Part shown: piece after piece, positions 15,957 through 24,342 of the stretch
Position numbering within the stretch: the stretch's first letter is position 1
Layout of the letters: every line of letters begins with the position of its first letter
Assembly (NCBI GenBank): GCA_910588965.1
Contig: CAJUSO010000029.1
Span: forward strand, 1 to 41,607
From: an uncultured Lachnospiraceae bacterium
GTDB lineage: Bacteria > Bacillota > Clostridia > Lachnospirales > Lachnospiraceae
Length of the DNA stretch: 41,607 nucleotides
Reading direction: 5' to 3'
The notes under the pieces: model-generated
What the model saw: only the letters and a program-made list of their open reading frames with translations
Databases searched by the model: none
Told to the model about the DNA's origin: nothing
Program-made: the position numbers and the translations under genes

Positions 15957-17636
15957 TTATTTATTGTCCAGGTCTTCCTCGCTGAACACCTCATGGATGG
16001 CAGCCCCAGGAGCCACCATCGGCCATACCTTGTCGTCGCTGCCAACCATACAATCAATCAATACCGGGAGATTGCAATCTAAGGCCTGTGCAAAGGCTTT
16101 TGCAAACCCCTCCTGGTCTGTAGCCCGCAGGCCTACCGCCCCCATGGCCTCCGCCAGCTTTACAAAATCCACGCTGTCATTCAGGACTGTGGCGGAATAA
16201 TGCTGCCTATAAAACAGATCCTGCCATTGGCGTACCATCCCTAAGACATGGTTGTTCACCACCACCTCAATCAGAGGAAGCTTCTGGCGCACGGCTGTAG
16301 CCATCTCATTCATGTTCATGCGGAAACAGCCGTCCCCTGCGATGTTGACCACCTGCCTGCCAGGATTGGCCATCTGTGCGCCGATTGCCGCCCCCAAGCC
16401 ATACCCCATCGTCCCCAGGCCACCGGATGTAATCAAGGTACGGGGCTTGCTGTATTTATAATATTGGGCTGCCCACATCTGATGCTGGCCCACTTCTGTT
16501 ACAATAATGGCGTCCCCATGGGTCTGGCGGTATATTTCCTCTACCAGATAGGGGCCGCTTAACCCTTCCTGCCGGTAGGTTAAGGGGTATTTCTCCTTGT
16601 AGCCCATCACCTTCTCCAGCCAAGGCGTATGGTCCTGCTGGGGAAGCCTCTGGTTCAGGCGCGCCAGGATTTCTTTGATGTCCCCAATGATATGGGCATC
16701 CGTAAGTACATTTTTATTAATCTCAGCCGGATCCACGTCGAACTGCAGGATTTTGGCATGCTCTGCGAATTTCTTGGCATTGCCTGTAACCCGGTCGCTG
16801 AAACGGACGCCAATCCCAATCAGCAGATCGCATTCGCTGACCCCATAGTTGGATGTCTTGGTGCCGTGCATCCCCAGCATCCCGGTATATAACTTGTGGT
16901 GGCCGTCAAAAGCGCCCTTCCCCATAAGGGAATCTGCCACCGGAGCCTGTATTTTCCCTGCAAATTCCATCAGTTCCTGGCTAGCTTCTGAAATAACTGC
17001 CCCGCCGCCCACAAAAATATAGGGCTTCTGGGACGTCTGTATCATCTGGGCGGCACATTCCAACGCCTGCTCCGTAATATGTTCCGTATCCCGGTCTTCC
17101 CTTACCACTGCAATCGGGGTAAACTCTGCCTGGTTGGCCGTCACGTCTTTGGGGATATCCACCAACACCGGCCCCGGCCTGCCCTTGCTGGCAATCCGGA
17201 ATGCGCGCCGGATTGTCCCCGCCAGCTTATTTACATCTTTTACTATAAAATTATGCTTGGTGATGGGAGTGGTGATACCTGCAATGTCAATTTCCTGGAA
17301 ACTGTCCTTGCCCAGCAGGGACACCCCCACGTTGCAAGTGATAGCCACCATAGGGACAGAATCCATATAAGCGGTGGCAATCCCCGTCACCAGGTTGGTA
17401 GCCCCAGGCCCCGACGTAGCAAAGCATACGCCCACCTTGCCTGTGGAACGGGCATATCCATCCGCCGCATGGCTTGCCCCTTGCTCATGGGAAGTTAAGA
17501 CATGGCAGATTTCATCCCTGTGTTTATAAAGTTCATCATATACATTTAAAATAGCGCCTCCAGGATATCCAAAGACCGTATCCACGCCTTGTTCTTTCAG
17601 GCATTCAATCACAATCTGCGCTCCTGTCAACTGCAT
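15957..17636 (-). CDS. ilvB: Acetolactate synthase, large (catalytic) subunit
   Basis: A 559-residue ThDP enzyme for the first common step of valine and isoleucine synthesis. VFGYPGG is at 21-27, the catalytic Glu at about 51 (in SHEQGASHAADGYAR), and the ThDP/Mg motif GDGCFRMNMNE in the last third. The match to biosynthetic AHAS is strong, including GPGATN near 75. No small regulatory subunit (ilvN) lies next to it, so ilvN must be elsewhere or absent. It lies 46 bases before serC and 137 after leuB. I searched the upstream sequence by eye for a T-box and found none. Confidence 0.95.
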   Translation of the reverse strand: MQLTGAQIVIECLKEQGVDTVFGYPGGAILNVYDELYKHRDEICHVLTSHEQGASHAADGYARSTGKVGVCFATSGPGATNLVTGIATAYMDSVPMVAITCNVGVSLLGKDSFQEIDIAGITTPITKHNFIVKDVNKLAGTIRRAFRIASKGRPGPVLVDIPKDVTANQAEFTPIAVVREDRDTEHITEQALECAAQMIQTSQKPYIFVGGGAVISEASQELMEFAGKIQAPVADSLMGKGAFDGHHKLYTGMLGMHGTKTSNYGVSECDLLIGIGVRFSDRVTGNAKKFAEHAKILQFDVDPAEINKNVLTDAHIIGDIKEILARLNQRLPQQDHTPWLEKVMGYKEKYPLTYRQEGLSGPYLVEEIYRQTHGDAIIVTEVGQHQMWAAQYYKYSKPRTLITSGGLGTMGYGLGAAIGAQMANPGRQVVNIAGDGCFRMNMNEMATAVRQKLPLIEVVVNNHVLGMVRQWQDLFYRQHYSATVLNDSVDFVKLAEAMGAVGLRATDQEGFAKAFAQALDCNLPVLIDCMVGSDDKVWPMVAPGAAIHEVFSEEDLDNK

Positions 17637-17773
17637 ATCCGTATCCCTCTCTTTCCGGGGCGGGGAAGGTAAACCCCCAGCCCTTTCCCTATATTTATCT
17701 AAAACCCAAACATCCCGGCGCCTCCACAGCCATCTGCAGGATAGGCCAAACCCTGGATGCTGTAAGTATTTCC

Positions 17774-18880
17774 TTACGATTTCACCCTATTTGCGATTAA
17801 ATCCCCCATTTCTGCCGTCCCCACTTGGATGGCAGAGGCTTTTTTGCCCTCTTCCTGAGGCATGATATCTATGGTACGGTAGCCTTCCTTCAGCACCTGG
17901 CGCACCGCCTCTTCCACAGCGTCTGCCTCCCGGTCCAAGTCAAAAGAGTACCGCAGCATCATGGCGGCGCTCAAAATAGTGGCAATGGGGTTAGCAATCC
18001 CTTTCCCTGCGATATCTGGGGCAGAACCGCCGCTCGGCTCATACAGCCCAAATTTAGTACCGTTCAGGCTGGCGGAAGAAAGCATCCCGATAGAGCCGGT
18101 CACCATGCTGGCCTCATCTGATAAAATATCACCAAACATATTCTCTGTCAAGATAACGTCAAACTGCTTCGGATCCTTCACCAGCTGCATCGCACAGTTA
18201 TCTACCAGCATATGTTCCAGGACGACGTCCGGGTAATCCCCGGCCACCTCTTCCACAACCTTCCTCCACAGCCTGGAAGAGTCCAGCACATTGGCTTTAT
18301 CCACGCTGGTCACCTTTTTCCGGCGCTTCTTTGCAATGTCAAAGCCGCGTTTTGCAATCCTGCGTATCTCCTCTTCATTATAGGTCAAGGTATCTTCCGC
18401 CGTCATCAGCCCGCCGCGCTCTTCTGTCACACGCTTCCCAAAGTAAAGCCCGCCGGTCAGTTCCCGCATGATCATCATATCAAAGCCGTCCCCGATAATA
18501 TCCTCCCTAAGCGGGCAGGCCTCCTTCAGTTCCTCATATAGATATGCCGGCCTTAAATTTGCAAATAAGTTTAAGGATTTCCTAAGCTTCAAAAGCCCTG
18601 CCTCCGGCCGCAAATGGGGCGGAAGCTTATACCAGGGAGACGTGTTTGTGTCCCCCCCAATCGAACCCATCAGCACGGCGTCCGCCGCCTTCGCCTGGGC
18701 AATTGCCCCTTCTGTTAAGGGCTCCCCGGTCTCGTCAATGGACACCCCGCCCATCAATATCTCATCATAGGTAAAGGAATGCCCATAAGCCTCCCCCACC
18801 TTATCCAACACCTTTTTCGCTTCTCTTACGATTTCCGGCCCAATCCCATCGCCGGAAATCACTCCAACCTGATACTCCAT
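17774..18880 (-). CDS. leuB: 3-isopropylmalate dehydrogenase
   Basis: A 368-residue enzyme that oxidatively decarboxylates 3-isopropylmalate with NAD in leucine synthesis. It opens with VGVISGDGIGPEIVREA and has the conserved substrate and metal region DVILTENMFGDILSDEASMV, then GLYEPSGGSAPDIAGKGIANP. The start follows GGGAGGAAG. It is first in the run leuB-ilvB-serC-serA, with a promoter directly upstream. leuA, leuC and leuD are not in the window. Confidence 0.97.
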   Translation of the reverse strand: MEYQVGVISGDGIGPEIVREAKKVLDKVGEAYGHSFTYDEILMGGVSIDETGEPLTEGAIAQAKAADAVLMGSIGGDTNTSPWYKLPPHLRPEAGLLKLRKSLNLFANLRPAYLYEELKEACPLREDIIGDGFDMMIMRELTGGLYFGKRVTEERGGLMTAEDTLTYNEEEIRRIAKRGFDIAKKRRKKVTSVDKANVLDSSRLWRKVVEEVAGDYPDVVLEHMLVDNCAMQLVKDPKQFDVILTENMFGDILSDEASMVTGSIGMLSSASLNGTKFGLYEPSGGSAPDIAGKGIANPIATILSAAMMLRYSFDLDREADAVEEAVRQVLKEGYRTIDIMPQEEGKKASAIQVGTAEMGDLIANRVKS

Positions 18881-18960
18881 TTCTCTTCTTCCTCCCTAAC
18901 GATTCACCAAACTGCCCCCAGGGCTGCCTTGCTTTCTTATCCCATTTATCCGTATTGTTT

Positions 18961-19074
18961 AACTATATTATATTTGCCCTAAGATTTCAACTATAATTGA
19001 CATTTTTCTTTTTCATGGCTTATATAATTTATAGTTATACCTTTCCATTTTTTCTATTATAAAAAGATATAGTT
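18961..19074 (-). promoter_or_regulatory. leuB promoter with four AACTATA-type motifs
   Basis: Minus-strand -35 TTGAAA (18985-18990), 17-base spacer, -10 TATAGT (18962-18967). The motif AACTATA(A/T) is found at 18961-18968 and 18989-18996, and in inverse orientation (TATAGTT) at 19029-19036 and 19067-19074. Two cover the core promoter and two lie upstream, an arrangement consistent with a transcription factor site. The binder is unknown. Confidence 0.6.
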
Positions 19075-19210
19075 AAGCCCGCTTCAACGCCCCTTCCCTT
19101 CCATCTTGAGGAGATTGCACGCTTTGACGCGTTGCGTGCGTATAATATTTTAAGTATGGGAAAGCCATAAACTTCAGCGCTTCACAGCGACAAGGCCTTT
19201 CCTAGTAAAT
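19075..19210. repeat. Dispersed intergenic repeat, copy C
   Basis: Same block order as copy A at 3001: AAGCCCGCTTCAAC, CCCTTCCCTTC, ATCTTGAGG, GCACGCTTTGACGCG, then ACAAGGCCTTTCCTAG. GCACGC/GCGTGC around TTTGACGCGTT can form a hairpin (19118-19140). It lies in the 504-base gap between the leuB promoter and yajC; the rest of that gap (19211-19384) shows no gene. Confidence 0.6.
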
Positions 19211-19384
19211 CCAAAATAAGAAAAAGCACCCTCCGGCTTCCTGCTCCCTCCCTTATTTCAGATAATTTACTTCTACTAATTTTCATCTTCCAATGCCCTG
19301 TTGGCACCGGAAACATAAATACTAATAAAAATGTACTATCCAAACCTAAGAAAGTATCCCATTTGCCTGAGAATGCTTTCTGTT

Positions 19385-19714
19385 TTATTTTTTATCCTCT
19401 TTCTCTGCGATGGCGTCTTCCGGCTTCTCTACCACAGCAATGGCCGCCTTCTGCATGGGGATGCGGCAGTTCTTATTATTGCCGAACTCCATAATCACCG
19501 TATCCTCTGTGATATCAATCACCATCCCGTAAAACCCGCTGGTAGTCAGAACCGTATCTCCGACTGCCAGTTCTGACAGCATGGCGTTCTTCCGCTTCGT
19601 CTCTTTCTGCTGGGGACGTATCATCATAAAATAAAGAACCACCAGCATGATAACAATCCAAATCAGCGAAAATCCTGTTGCGCCTGCCGAACCTGCTTGA
19701 GCTAAAATAGACAT
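19385..19714 (-). CDS. yajC: Preprotein translocase subunit YajC
   Basis: A 109-residue single-span membrane protein. After a short N-terminus (MSILAQAGSAG) there is one hydrophobic helix (about 12-33), then the family signature MMIRPQQKETKRKNAMLSEL and LAVGDTVLTTSGFYGMV. It associates with the SecDF-YidC part of the Sec translocon. The start at 19714 follows AGGAGG; an upstream in-frame reading would run through the ribosome site. No tgt or secDF is next to it here. Confidence 0.95.
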   Translation of the reverse strand: MSILAQAGSAGATGFSLIWIVIMLVVLYFMMIRPQQKETKRKNAMLSELAVGDTVLTTSGFYGMVIDITEDTVIMEFGNNKNCRIPMQKAAIAVVEKPEDAIAEKEDKK

Positions 19715-19765
19715 TTCCTTTCCTCCTGCCCTGGATGCCCTGTTGCGGACAATCATTTTCTATCT

Positions 19766-19794
19766 ATTCTACACAAAATCCCTACAGAGGGCAA
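19766..19794 (-). promoter_or_regulatory. yajC promoter
   Basis: Minus-strand -35 TTGCCC (19789-19794), 17-base spacer, -10 TAGAAT (19766-19771), about 45 bases before the yajC ribosome site. Confidence 0.6.
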
Positions 19795-19922
19795 GGGGTT
19801 TTTCTGTTTTAATAAAAATTTTAGGAATTTTGCTTTTATTTTCCGTATTTATAGGCATAATCTAGGAACATTTGATAAGATTCTGCCTTAACCGGCTGCC
19901 ATGTCACGCCCTCTCGGCAAGA

Positions 19923-20750
19923 TTACGCACGGAAGTCCAATCCCTTGCGGTATTTCTCCCGTTCAGCTGCCTGGTTCTTATTGTACAACTCCAAAGCAGC
20001 GTTCCTCTGTTCCCAAGGTGCCAAAGGCGGCTCCCCAAATGGCTCCTCCTGCCTTTGGCTCTCGCCCTGGATGCCCCGTGCAGCTTCCTCTTGGAACAGC
20101 TCCTCCTGCCTTTGGCTTTCGCCCTGGATGCCCTGGATGGCTTCCCCCTGGAACAGCTCCTTCTGCCTTTGGCTTTCGCCCTGGATGCCCTGCGCGGCTT
20201 CCTCTAATGCCAGTTCTTTGGCTTCCTCCAGCATTTCCTCTTGCCCTTCCAGCACTTCCTCCTGCTCTTCCATAACCTCTTCGGCTGCTTCCAAGACCTC
20301 GTCCAGCATCTCGTCCAATATGCCTTCCTTCTCTTCTGTCCCCAAAGCTTCTTCCACCATTTCTTCCCGTCTCTCTTCTGGGGTCTTTGGCTCCAGCTTC
20401 TTGGCAGCTTCTGCATTTTTCTCGCCTTGCTCCTGGGCTTCGTCCAAAATATGGCTCATCTGCTCATTGTTATAGGCGGTTTTCACAGCTGCAATCTGGT
20501 CTTCATAGCTGTGGAACGCGTTTAGCTTTTGGGCGATTTCCTCAACGGTATCGCATTCCCTGTCCTTTAGGTTCTCTTTCTGCTTCTCCCAGAATGCAAT
20601 TTCATTCGACGCTTTCTGCTGGCGCTCTGCCTTTTCTTGGGTGCTTTTTAAGGCGCTGTTATGTAATACTGGCAGGTTGCCTGCAAAAATGCTCCCGGCC
20701 GAACGGGAACTAAGGGCATTCTTGCCCACACTGGCTGTAATTAAATTCAT
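19923..20750 (-). CDS. Glutamate-rich protein with 19-residue tandem repeats, unknown function
   Basis: A 275-residue hydrophilic protein with no signal peptide or membrane span. The N-terminal part (about 40-105) has a well-formed, probably conserved segment (KASNEIAFWEKQKENL, HSYEDQIAAVKTAYNNEQM). The middle is Glu-rich and probably coiled coil. Near the C-terminus three 19-residue units of the type GIQGESQRQEELFQ follow one another, encoded by 57-bp tandem DNA repeats at about 20039-20210. The start at 20750 is preceded by GGGAAGG. I do not recognise a named family; similar hypothetical proteins are, to my memory, frequent in Lachnospiraceae. It lies between smpB and yajC with gaps of over 200 bases, so it is probably its own transcript. 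Confidence 0.75.
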   Translation of the reverse strand: MNLITASVGKNALSSRSAGSIFAGNLPVLHNSALKSTQEKAERQQKASNEIAFWEKQKENLKDRECDTVEEIAQKLNAFHSYEDQIAAVKTAYNNEQMSHILDEAQEQGEKNAEAAKKLEPKTPEERREEMVEEALGTEEKEGILDEMLDEVLEAAEEVMEEQEEVLEGQEEMLEEAKELALEEAAQGIQGESQRQKELFQGEAIQGIQGESQRQEELFQEEAARGIQGESQRQEEPFGEPPLAPWEQRNAALELYNKNQAAEREKYRKGLDFRA

Positions 20751-20941
20751 ACGGCATACCTTCCCTTTCTATAAAATGTGTAAAAGAAGCTATCGGGGAT
20801 ACCCAGGCAGCCGCACCGCCATAGGATTCCCCCGCCCCCTCTTTTTGCTTACCTTATATTTCGGAGAAGGGATGCCATTTATTAACATAAACTGACGCTT
20901 TTATCTGCCGTCCCTACAGCTGCCCCATGCCTTTCGGGCCA

Positions 20942-20963
20942 GAGGCGGCATTTTTGCCGCCTC
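20942..20963. terminator. Stem-loop after smpB
   Basis: GAGGCGGC (20942-20949) pairs perfectly with GCCGCCTC (20956-20963) around ATTTTT. It is 12 bases past the smpB stop. No U-tract follows on the minus strand, so termination is probable but not certain. Confidence 0.5.
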
Positions 20964-20974
20964 CTCTCCTTCTG

Positions 20975-21442
20975 TCAATACAGGTTCTTCACCTTAAATT
21001 CCCGCTCGGACTCCCTCCTGGCGTCTTTTTTTGCAATATCCTGCCGTTTGTCATATAGCTTCTTGCCGCGGGCTAATGCAACCTCCACCTTGACCAGGCT
21101 TCCCTTGAAATAGACCCGGAGGGGCACAAAGGTATAGCCTTTTTCCGCCATCTTCCCAGCAATTTTATTTATCTCATATTTATGCATCAAAAGCTTCCTG
21201 GGGCGGAGCGGGTCTTTGTTGAAAATGTTCCCCTTCTCATATGGGCTGATATGCATGCCATAAATTATCACTTCCCCCTCCTCTACCCGGATAAAGGATT
21301 CCTTTACGGAGCATTTCCCCATACGCAGGGATTTTACCTCAGTTCCTGCCAGGCTGATGCCTGCCTCATATTTATCTTCAATAAAATAATCATGGAATGC
21401 CTTTTTATTATTGGCAATTAATTTAACGCTTTCTTTCCCCAT
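20975..21442 (-). CDS. smpB: SsrA-binding protein SmpB
   Basis: A 155-residue OB-fold protein that delivers tmRNA to stalled ribosomes. It has the signature NKKAFHDYFIEDKYEAGI, the strand LAGTEVKSLRMGKCSVKESF, and a basic tail (KKLYDKRQDIAKKDARRE) that folds into the mRNA channel. The start at 21442 (MGKESVKLI) follows AAAGGGA; the frame remains open 21 codons further without support. It comes after rnr, as in most Firmicutes. The ssrA RNA is not in the intervening sequence, so it must lie elsewhere. Confidence 0.97.
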   Translation of the reverse strand: MGKESVKLIANNKKAFHDYFIEDKYEAGISLAGTEVKSLRMGKCSVKESFIRVEEGEVIIYGMHISPYEKGNIFNKDPLRPRKLLMHKYEINKIAGKMAEKGYTFVPLRVYFKGSLVKVEVALARGKKLYDKRQDIAKKDARRESEREFKVKNLY

Positions 21443-21544
21443 CTGTAATTCCCTTTCTATGCCTGCCGTTCCCTCCCAGGCCCTGATTCCGGTCCTATCC
21501 TGCACCCTCTTAGCCTTTCCATTGATTCCGCTGGCCTTTCTATG

Positions 21545-23701
21545 CTACGGTTCCCCCACAGAGCCCTCCCCATCCTCTGGCAGGGCAAAATCAATGGTGC
21601 GCAAAGCCTTATTGGTGCTCTCTACAACAACCTGCAGCTTCTGGCCTAGCTTATAACGTTTCCCTGTCGTCTCCCCTACCAGTTCATAGGTCGGTTCCTC
21701 ATAACGGTAATAATCCCCCGTCAGGTTTGTCACATGCACCATGCCTTCTACCGTATTTGGCAGCTCCACGTACATGCCCCAGGCCGTCACGCCGGATATC
21801 ACGCCCTCAAACACCTCTCCGATATGCTCTGACATATATTCTACTTTTTTGAGTTTATCTGTCTCCCGTTCTGCCTCCTCTGCCCGCCGTTCCCGCTTGC
21901 TGGAATGGCCCGCTACTTCTGGCAGGATCGATTCGTAATGGGCAATCCGCTTCTCTGTCATCTTCCCGCGCAGGGCCTCCTTAATAATCCGATGGATCTG
22001 CAGATCCGGATACCTGCGGATGGGGGAGGTGAAATGGCAGTAATACTGGGTCGCAAGCCCAAAATGACCTGTGCATTCCGTAGTGTATTTCGCCTGCCTC
22101 ATAGAGCGCAGCGTAAGCCGGCTAATCAGCGGCTCCTCCGGCGTGTCGTCTATTTTTTCCAAAAGCTTCTGCAGCTCCTTGGGATGGATATCCTCCTGCC
22201 CCACCTTCATGGAATAGCCAAAATTGTGGATAAAATGGCGCAGGCTGCGGATTTTTTCCGGGTCTGGCACGTCATGGGTACGGTAGACAAACGGGATTTC
22301 CTGCCAGAAAAAATCCTGCGCTACCGTTTCATTGGCAATCAGCATAAAATCTTCTATTATCTTAGTAGCCACATTCCGCTCATAAGGCTTAATCTCAAGG
22401 GGTTTCCCCCGCTGGTCCAGGACAATCTTCGTCTCTGGGAAATCAAAATCTATAGAGCCCCGCCTCCTGCGCTTCTCCCGCAAAATAGCCGCGAGCTCCT
22501 CCATGAGCTCAAACATAGGCACCAGCTCTCCATACTCTGCCCGCTCCGCCTCATCCTTGTCCTTAAGGATTTTCCGCACGCTGGTATAAGTCATACGGCG
22601 GTCAACCCGTACCACGGTCTCAGCTATCTTATGGTCCACCACGTTCCCTTTCTGGTCAATGGCCATCATACAGCTTAAGGCCAGCCTGTCTTCCCCCTGG
22701 TTCAGGGAGCAGATGCCGTTAGAGAGCACATGGGGCAGCATGGGGATGACACGGTCCACCAAATACACGCTTGTCCCACGTTCTAAGGCCTCCGCATCCA
22801 ATGCGCTGCGCTCCTGGACATAATTGGTTACATCCGCAATATGCACGCCCAGATGGTACAGCCCCCCCTCCCGGGACAAGGTAATGGCATCATCCAAATC
22901 CTTGGCATCCTCCCCATCTATCGTCACCATCTGCCAATCCCGGATATCCATGCGCCCTGCCATATCGGCCGTGCTGACAGGCTTGCCCACGCGTTCTGCC
23001 TGGTTCAGGGCTTTTTCCGGGAATTCCGTAGGAAGGCCATACCCCTTGACAATAGACAGGATATCTGTCCCCGGGTCATTCACGTGCCCTATAATCTCCA
23101 CTACCTTCCCCTCCGGCTTCCTCCTGCTGTTGCCGTAATCCGTAAGCTCCACCACTACCTTATGCCCGTCCACGGCGCCCTTGGAACGCTCAATGGGGAC
23201 AAAGATATCCTGCATCAGCTTCATATTATCCGGGCACACAAAGCCAAAGGTTTTCTTCTTCTGGAAAACGCCGACCACATGGGCCGTACCACGCTCCAAG
23301 ACCTTCACAACCTTCCCTTCCCTGCGCTTCCCAGATTCCGCCTTCCCTGGCAGCAGTTCCACCTGCACCGTATCCCCGTGCATGGAACCGTTTACATAAG
23401 CCTCTGGGATATAGATATCCTCCGGCTCCCCTTCTACCGTAACGAAGCCAAAGCCCCTGATATTTCCTGTAAACACGCCGCATAAGGCCTTACTCTCCGA
23501 CTTGGAATACTTGCCCTTTTTTGAGCAGGCAGCTTTCCCTTCCTCCACAAGGCTGTCCAGCACCTGCTTAAGGTCTTCCCGTTCCCCGCGGGGCACATCC
23601 ATCAGCACTGCAAGTTCCTTAAGCTTCATCGGCACATACAGGTCACTGCACATAAATTCATAAATCACATTCTTCCTTTGCTTGAATAATTCTTTGTCCA
23701 T
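21545..23701 (-). CDS. rnr: Ribonuclease R
   Basis: A 718-residue 3'-5' exoribonuclease of the RNB family that degrades structured RNA and works with tmRNA/SmpB on stalled messages. Order: N-terminal winged helix (about 1-60), cold-shock/OB domains with VFTGNIRGFGFVTVEGE, the RNB catalytic domain with the acidic motif GEDAKDLDDAI, and a C-terminal S1 domain (GVISGVTAWGMYVEL). There is no long Lys-rich tail. The start at 23701 (MDKELFKQRK) has GGAGGG upstream. It is within secG-rnr-smpB. A large inverted repeat lies directly upstream of its ribosome site. Confidence 0.97.
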   Translation of the reverse strand: MDKELFKQRKNVIYEFMCSDLYVPMKLKELAVLMDVPRGEREDLKQVLDSLVEEGKAACSKKGKYSKSESKALCGVFTGNIRGFGFVTVEGEPEDIYIPEAYVNGSMHGDTVQVELLPGKAESGKRREGKVVKVLERGTAHVVGVFQKKKTFGFVCPDNMKLMQDIFVPIERSKGAVDGHKVVVELTDYGNSRRKPEGKVVEIIGHVNDPGTDILSIVKGYGLPTEFPEKALNQAERVGKPVSTADMAGRMDIRDWQMVTIDGEDAKDLDDAITLSREGGLYHLGVHIADVTNYVQERSALDAEALERGTSVYLVDRVIPMLPHVLSNGICSLNQGEDRLALSCMMAIDQKGNVVDHKIAETVVRVDRRMTYTSVRKILKDKDEAERAEYGELVPMFELMEELAAILREKRRRRGSIDFDFPETKIVLDQRGKPLEIKPYERNVATKIIEDFMLIANETVAQDFFWQEIPFVYRTHDVPDPEKIRSLRHFIHNFGYSMKVGQEDIHPKELQKLLEKIDDTPEEPLISRLTLRSMRQAKYTTECTGHFGLATQYYCHFTSPIRRYPDLQIHRIIKEALRGKMTEKRIAHYESILPEVAGHSSKRERRAEEAERETDKLKKVEYMSEHIGEVFEGVISGVTAWGMYVELPNTVEGMVHVTNLTGDYYRYEEPTYELVGETTGKRYKLGQKLQVVVESTNKALRTIDFALPEDGEGSVGEP

Positions 23702-23731
23702 TGGTTCCCTCCATAGGATTTCCATCAAGGA

Positions 23732-23791
23732 TTAGGGTGCCAAAAAGCCCATTCCCATTGCAGGGCAGATCCAGGCCTTTTGGCGCCCTAA
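23732..23791 (-). other. Large inverted repeat in the rnr leader
   Basis: The 18-base arms TTAGGGTGCCAAAAAGCC (23732-23749) and GGCCTTTTGGCGCCCTAA (23774-23791) match at 16 of 18 positions, the others giving one G-U and one A-C opposition, around a 24-base loop. It sits after the secG terminator and ends about 30 bases before the rnr start, and no U-tract follows, so it is a leader structure rather than a terminator. Confidence 0.7.
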
Positions 23792-23800
23792 CCCTATAAG

Positions 23801-23835
23801 ATAAAAAAAGGACTGCCCTTCAACGACAGTCCTTT
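23801..23835 (-). terminator. Intrinsic terminator of secG
   Basis: AAAGGACTG/CAGTCCTTT, a 9-bp perfect stem with an 11-base loop, followed on the minus strand by a run of seven T. It lies about 55 bases past the secG stop, so most secG transcripts should stop before rnr. Confidence 0.9.
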
Positions 23836-23888
23836 GTGCTTCTGCATACGGCAGCTTTAGGCATATCAAAAAAATCCCTTCCCTATCC

Positions 23889-24128
23889 CTAAAAACTCCC
23901 AATATTCAATACTGCTGCAATGACCAGGAACAGAACCACCAATGCCCTTGTAAACTTCACAAGGATACCTTCCATGGAACGGCCCTTATTCTTGCCCCAG
24001 TATGTATCTGCGGCTCCGCTGATAGCGCCAAGGCCGGCGGATTTGCCTTCCTGCATTAAGACAATTACTGTCAGGGCAATGCTTATTAAGATAAATACTA
24101 CCATTAACACGGTTTTCAATACTGCCAC
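23889..24128 (-). CDS. secG: Preprotein translocase subunit SecG
   Basis: A 79-residue Sec translocon subunit with two membrane helices (about 3-24 and 56-76) and the conserved loop MQEGKSAGLGAISGAADTYWGKNKGRS between them. The start codon is GTG at 24128, supported by AGGAGG nine bases upstream. It aids SecYEG-dependent export. It has its own promoter (24174-24202) and a strong terminator, and precedes rnr and smpB. Confidence 0.96.
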   Translation of the reverse strand: MAVLKTVLMVVFILISIALTVIVLMQEGKSAGLGAISGAADTYWGKNKGRSMEGILVKFTRALVVLFLVIAAVLNIGSF

Positions 24129-24173
24129 TTTCTTTTACCTCCTGTGATACATCCTAATCCACAAACTTTCTTT

Positions 24174-24202
24174 AGTCTAACATAAACCAGGGGATTTTTC
24201 AA
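24174..24202 (-). promoter_or_regulatory. secG promoter
   Basis: Minus-strand -35 TTGAAA (24197-24202), 17-base spacer, -10 TAGACT (24174-24179), about 40 bases ahead of the secG start. Confidence 0.65.
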
Positions 24203-24242
24203 GAATTTTTTCGCCAAAAATAGAGATTCCCGGTAACTTTTG

Positions 24243-24281
24243 GCAACAGCCCAGGCAAGCTGCCCTGCCCTGGGCTGTTGC
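24243..24281. terminator. Long hairpin after eno
   Basis: GCAACAGCCCAGG (24243-24255) pairs perfectly with CCTGGGCTGTTGC (24269-24281). It lies about 60 bases past the eno stop. Only CAAAAG follows on the minus strand, so it is a terminator without a good U-tract, or an mRNA-stabilising end. AGCCCAGGCAAGC recurs at about 24318-24330. Confidence 0.55.
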
Positions 24282-24342
24282 TGCTTTTGTATGCCAGCCC
24301 TGCCGCCATGTGCTCCCAGCCCAGGCAAGCGGCGCCTGCTCC

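Noticed and set aside
18881..19384. T-box leader for leuB/ilvB.
   Set aside because: No AGGGTGG-type T-box core or terminator/antiterminator pair found upstream of leuB or between leuB and ilvB.
19340..19385. TCTCAGGCAAATGG on the minus strand after yajC, reminiscent of the 3' part of a glycine riboswitch.
   Set aside because: The required 5' half would have to lie inside yajC and is not there; no glycine-related gene follows.
20751..20974. tmRNA (ssrA) gene next to smpB.
   Set aside because: No tRNA-like ends or A-rich tag frame; only a stem-loop and plain sequence.
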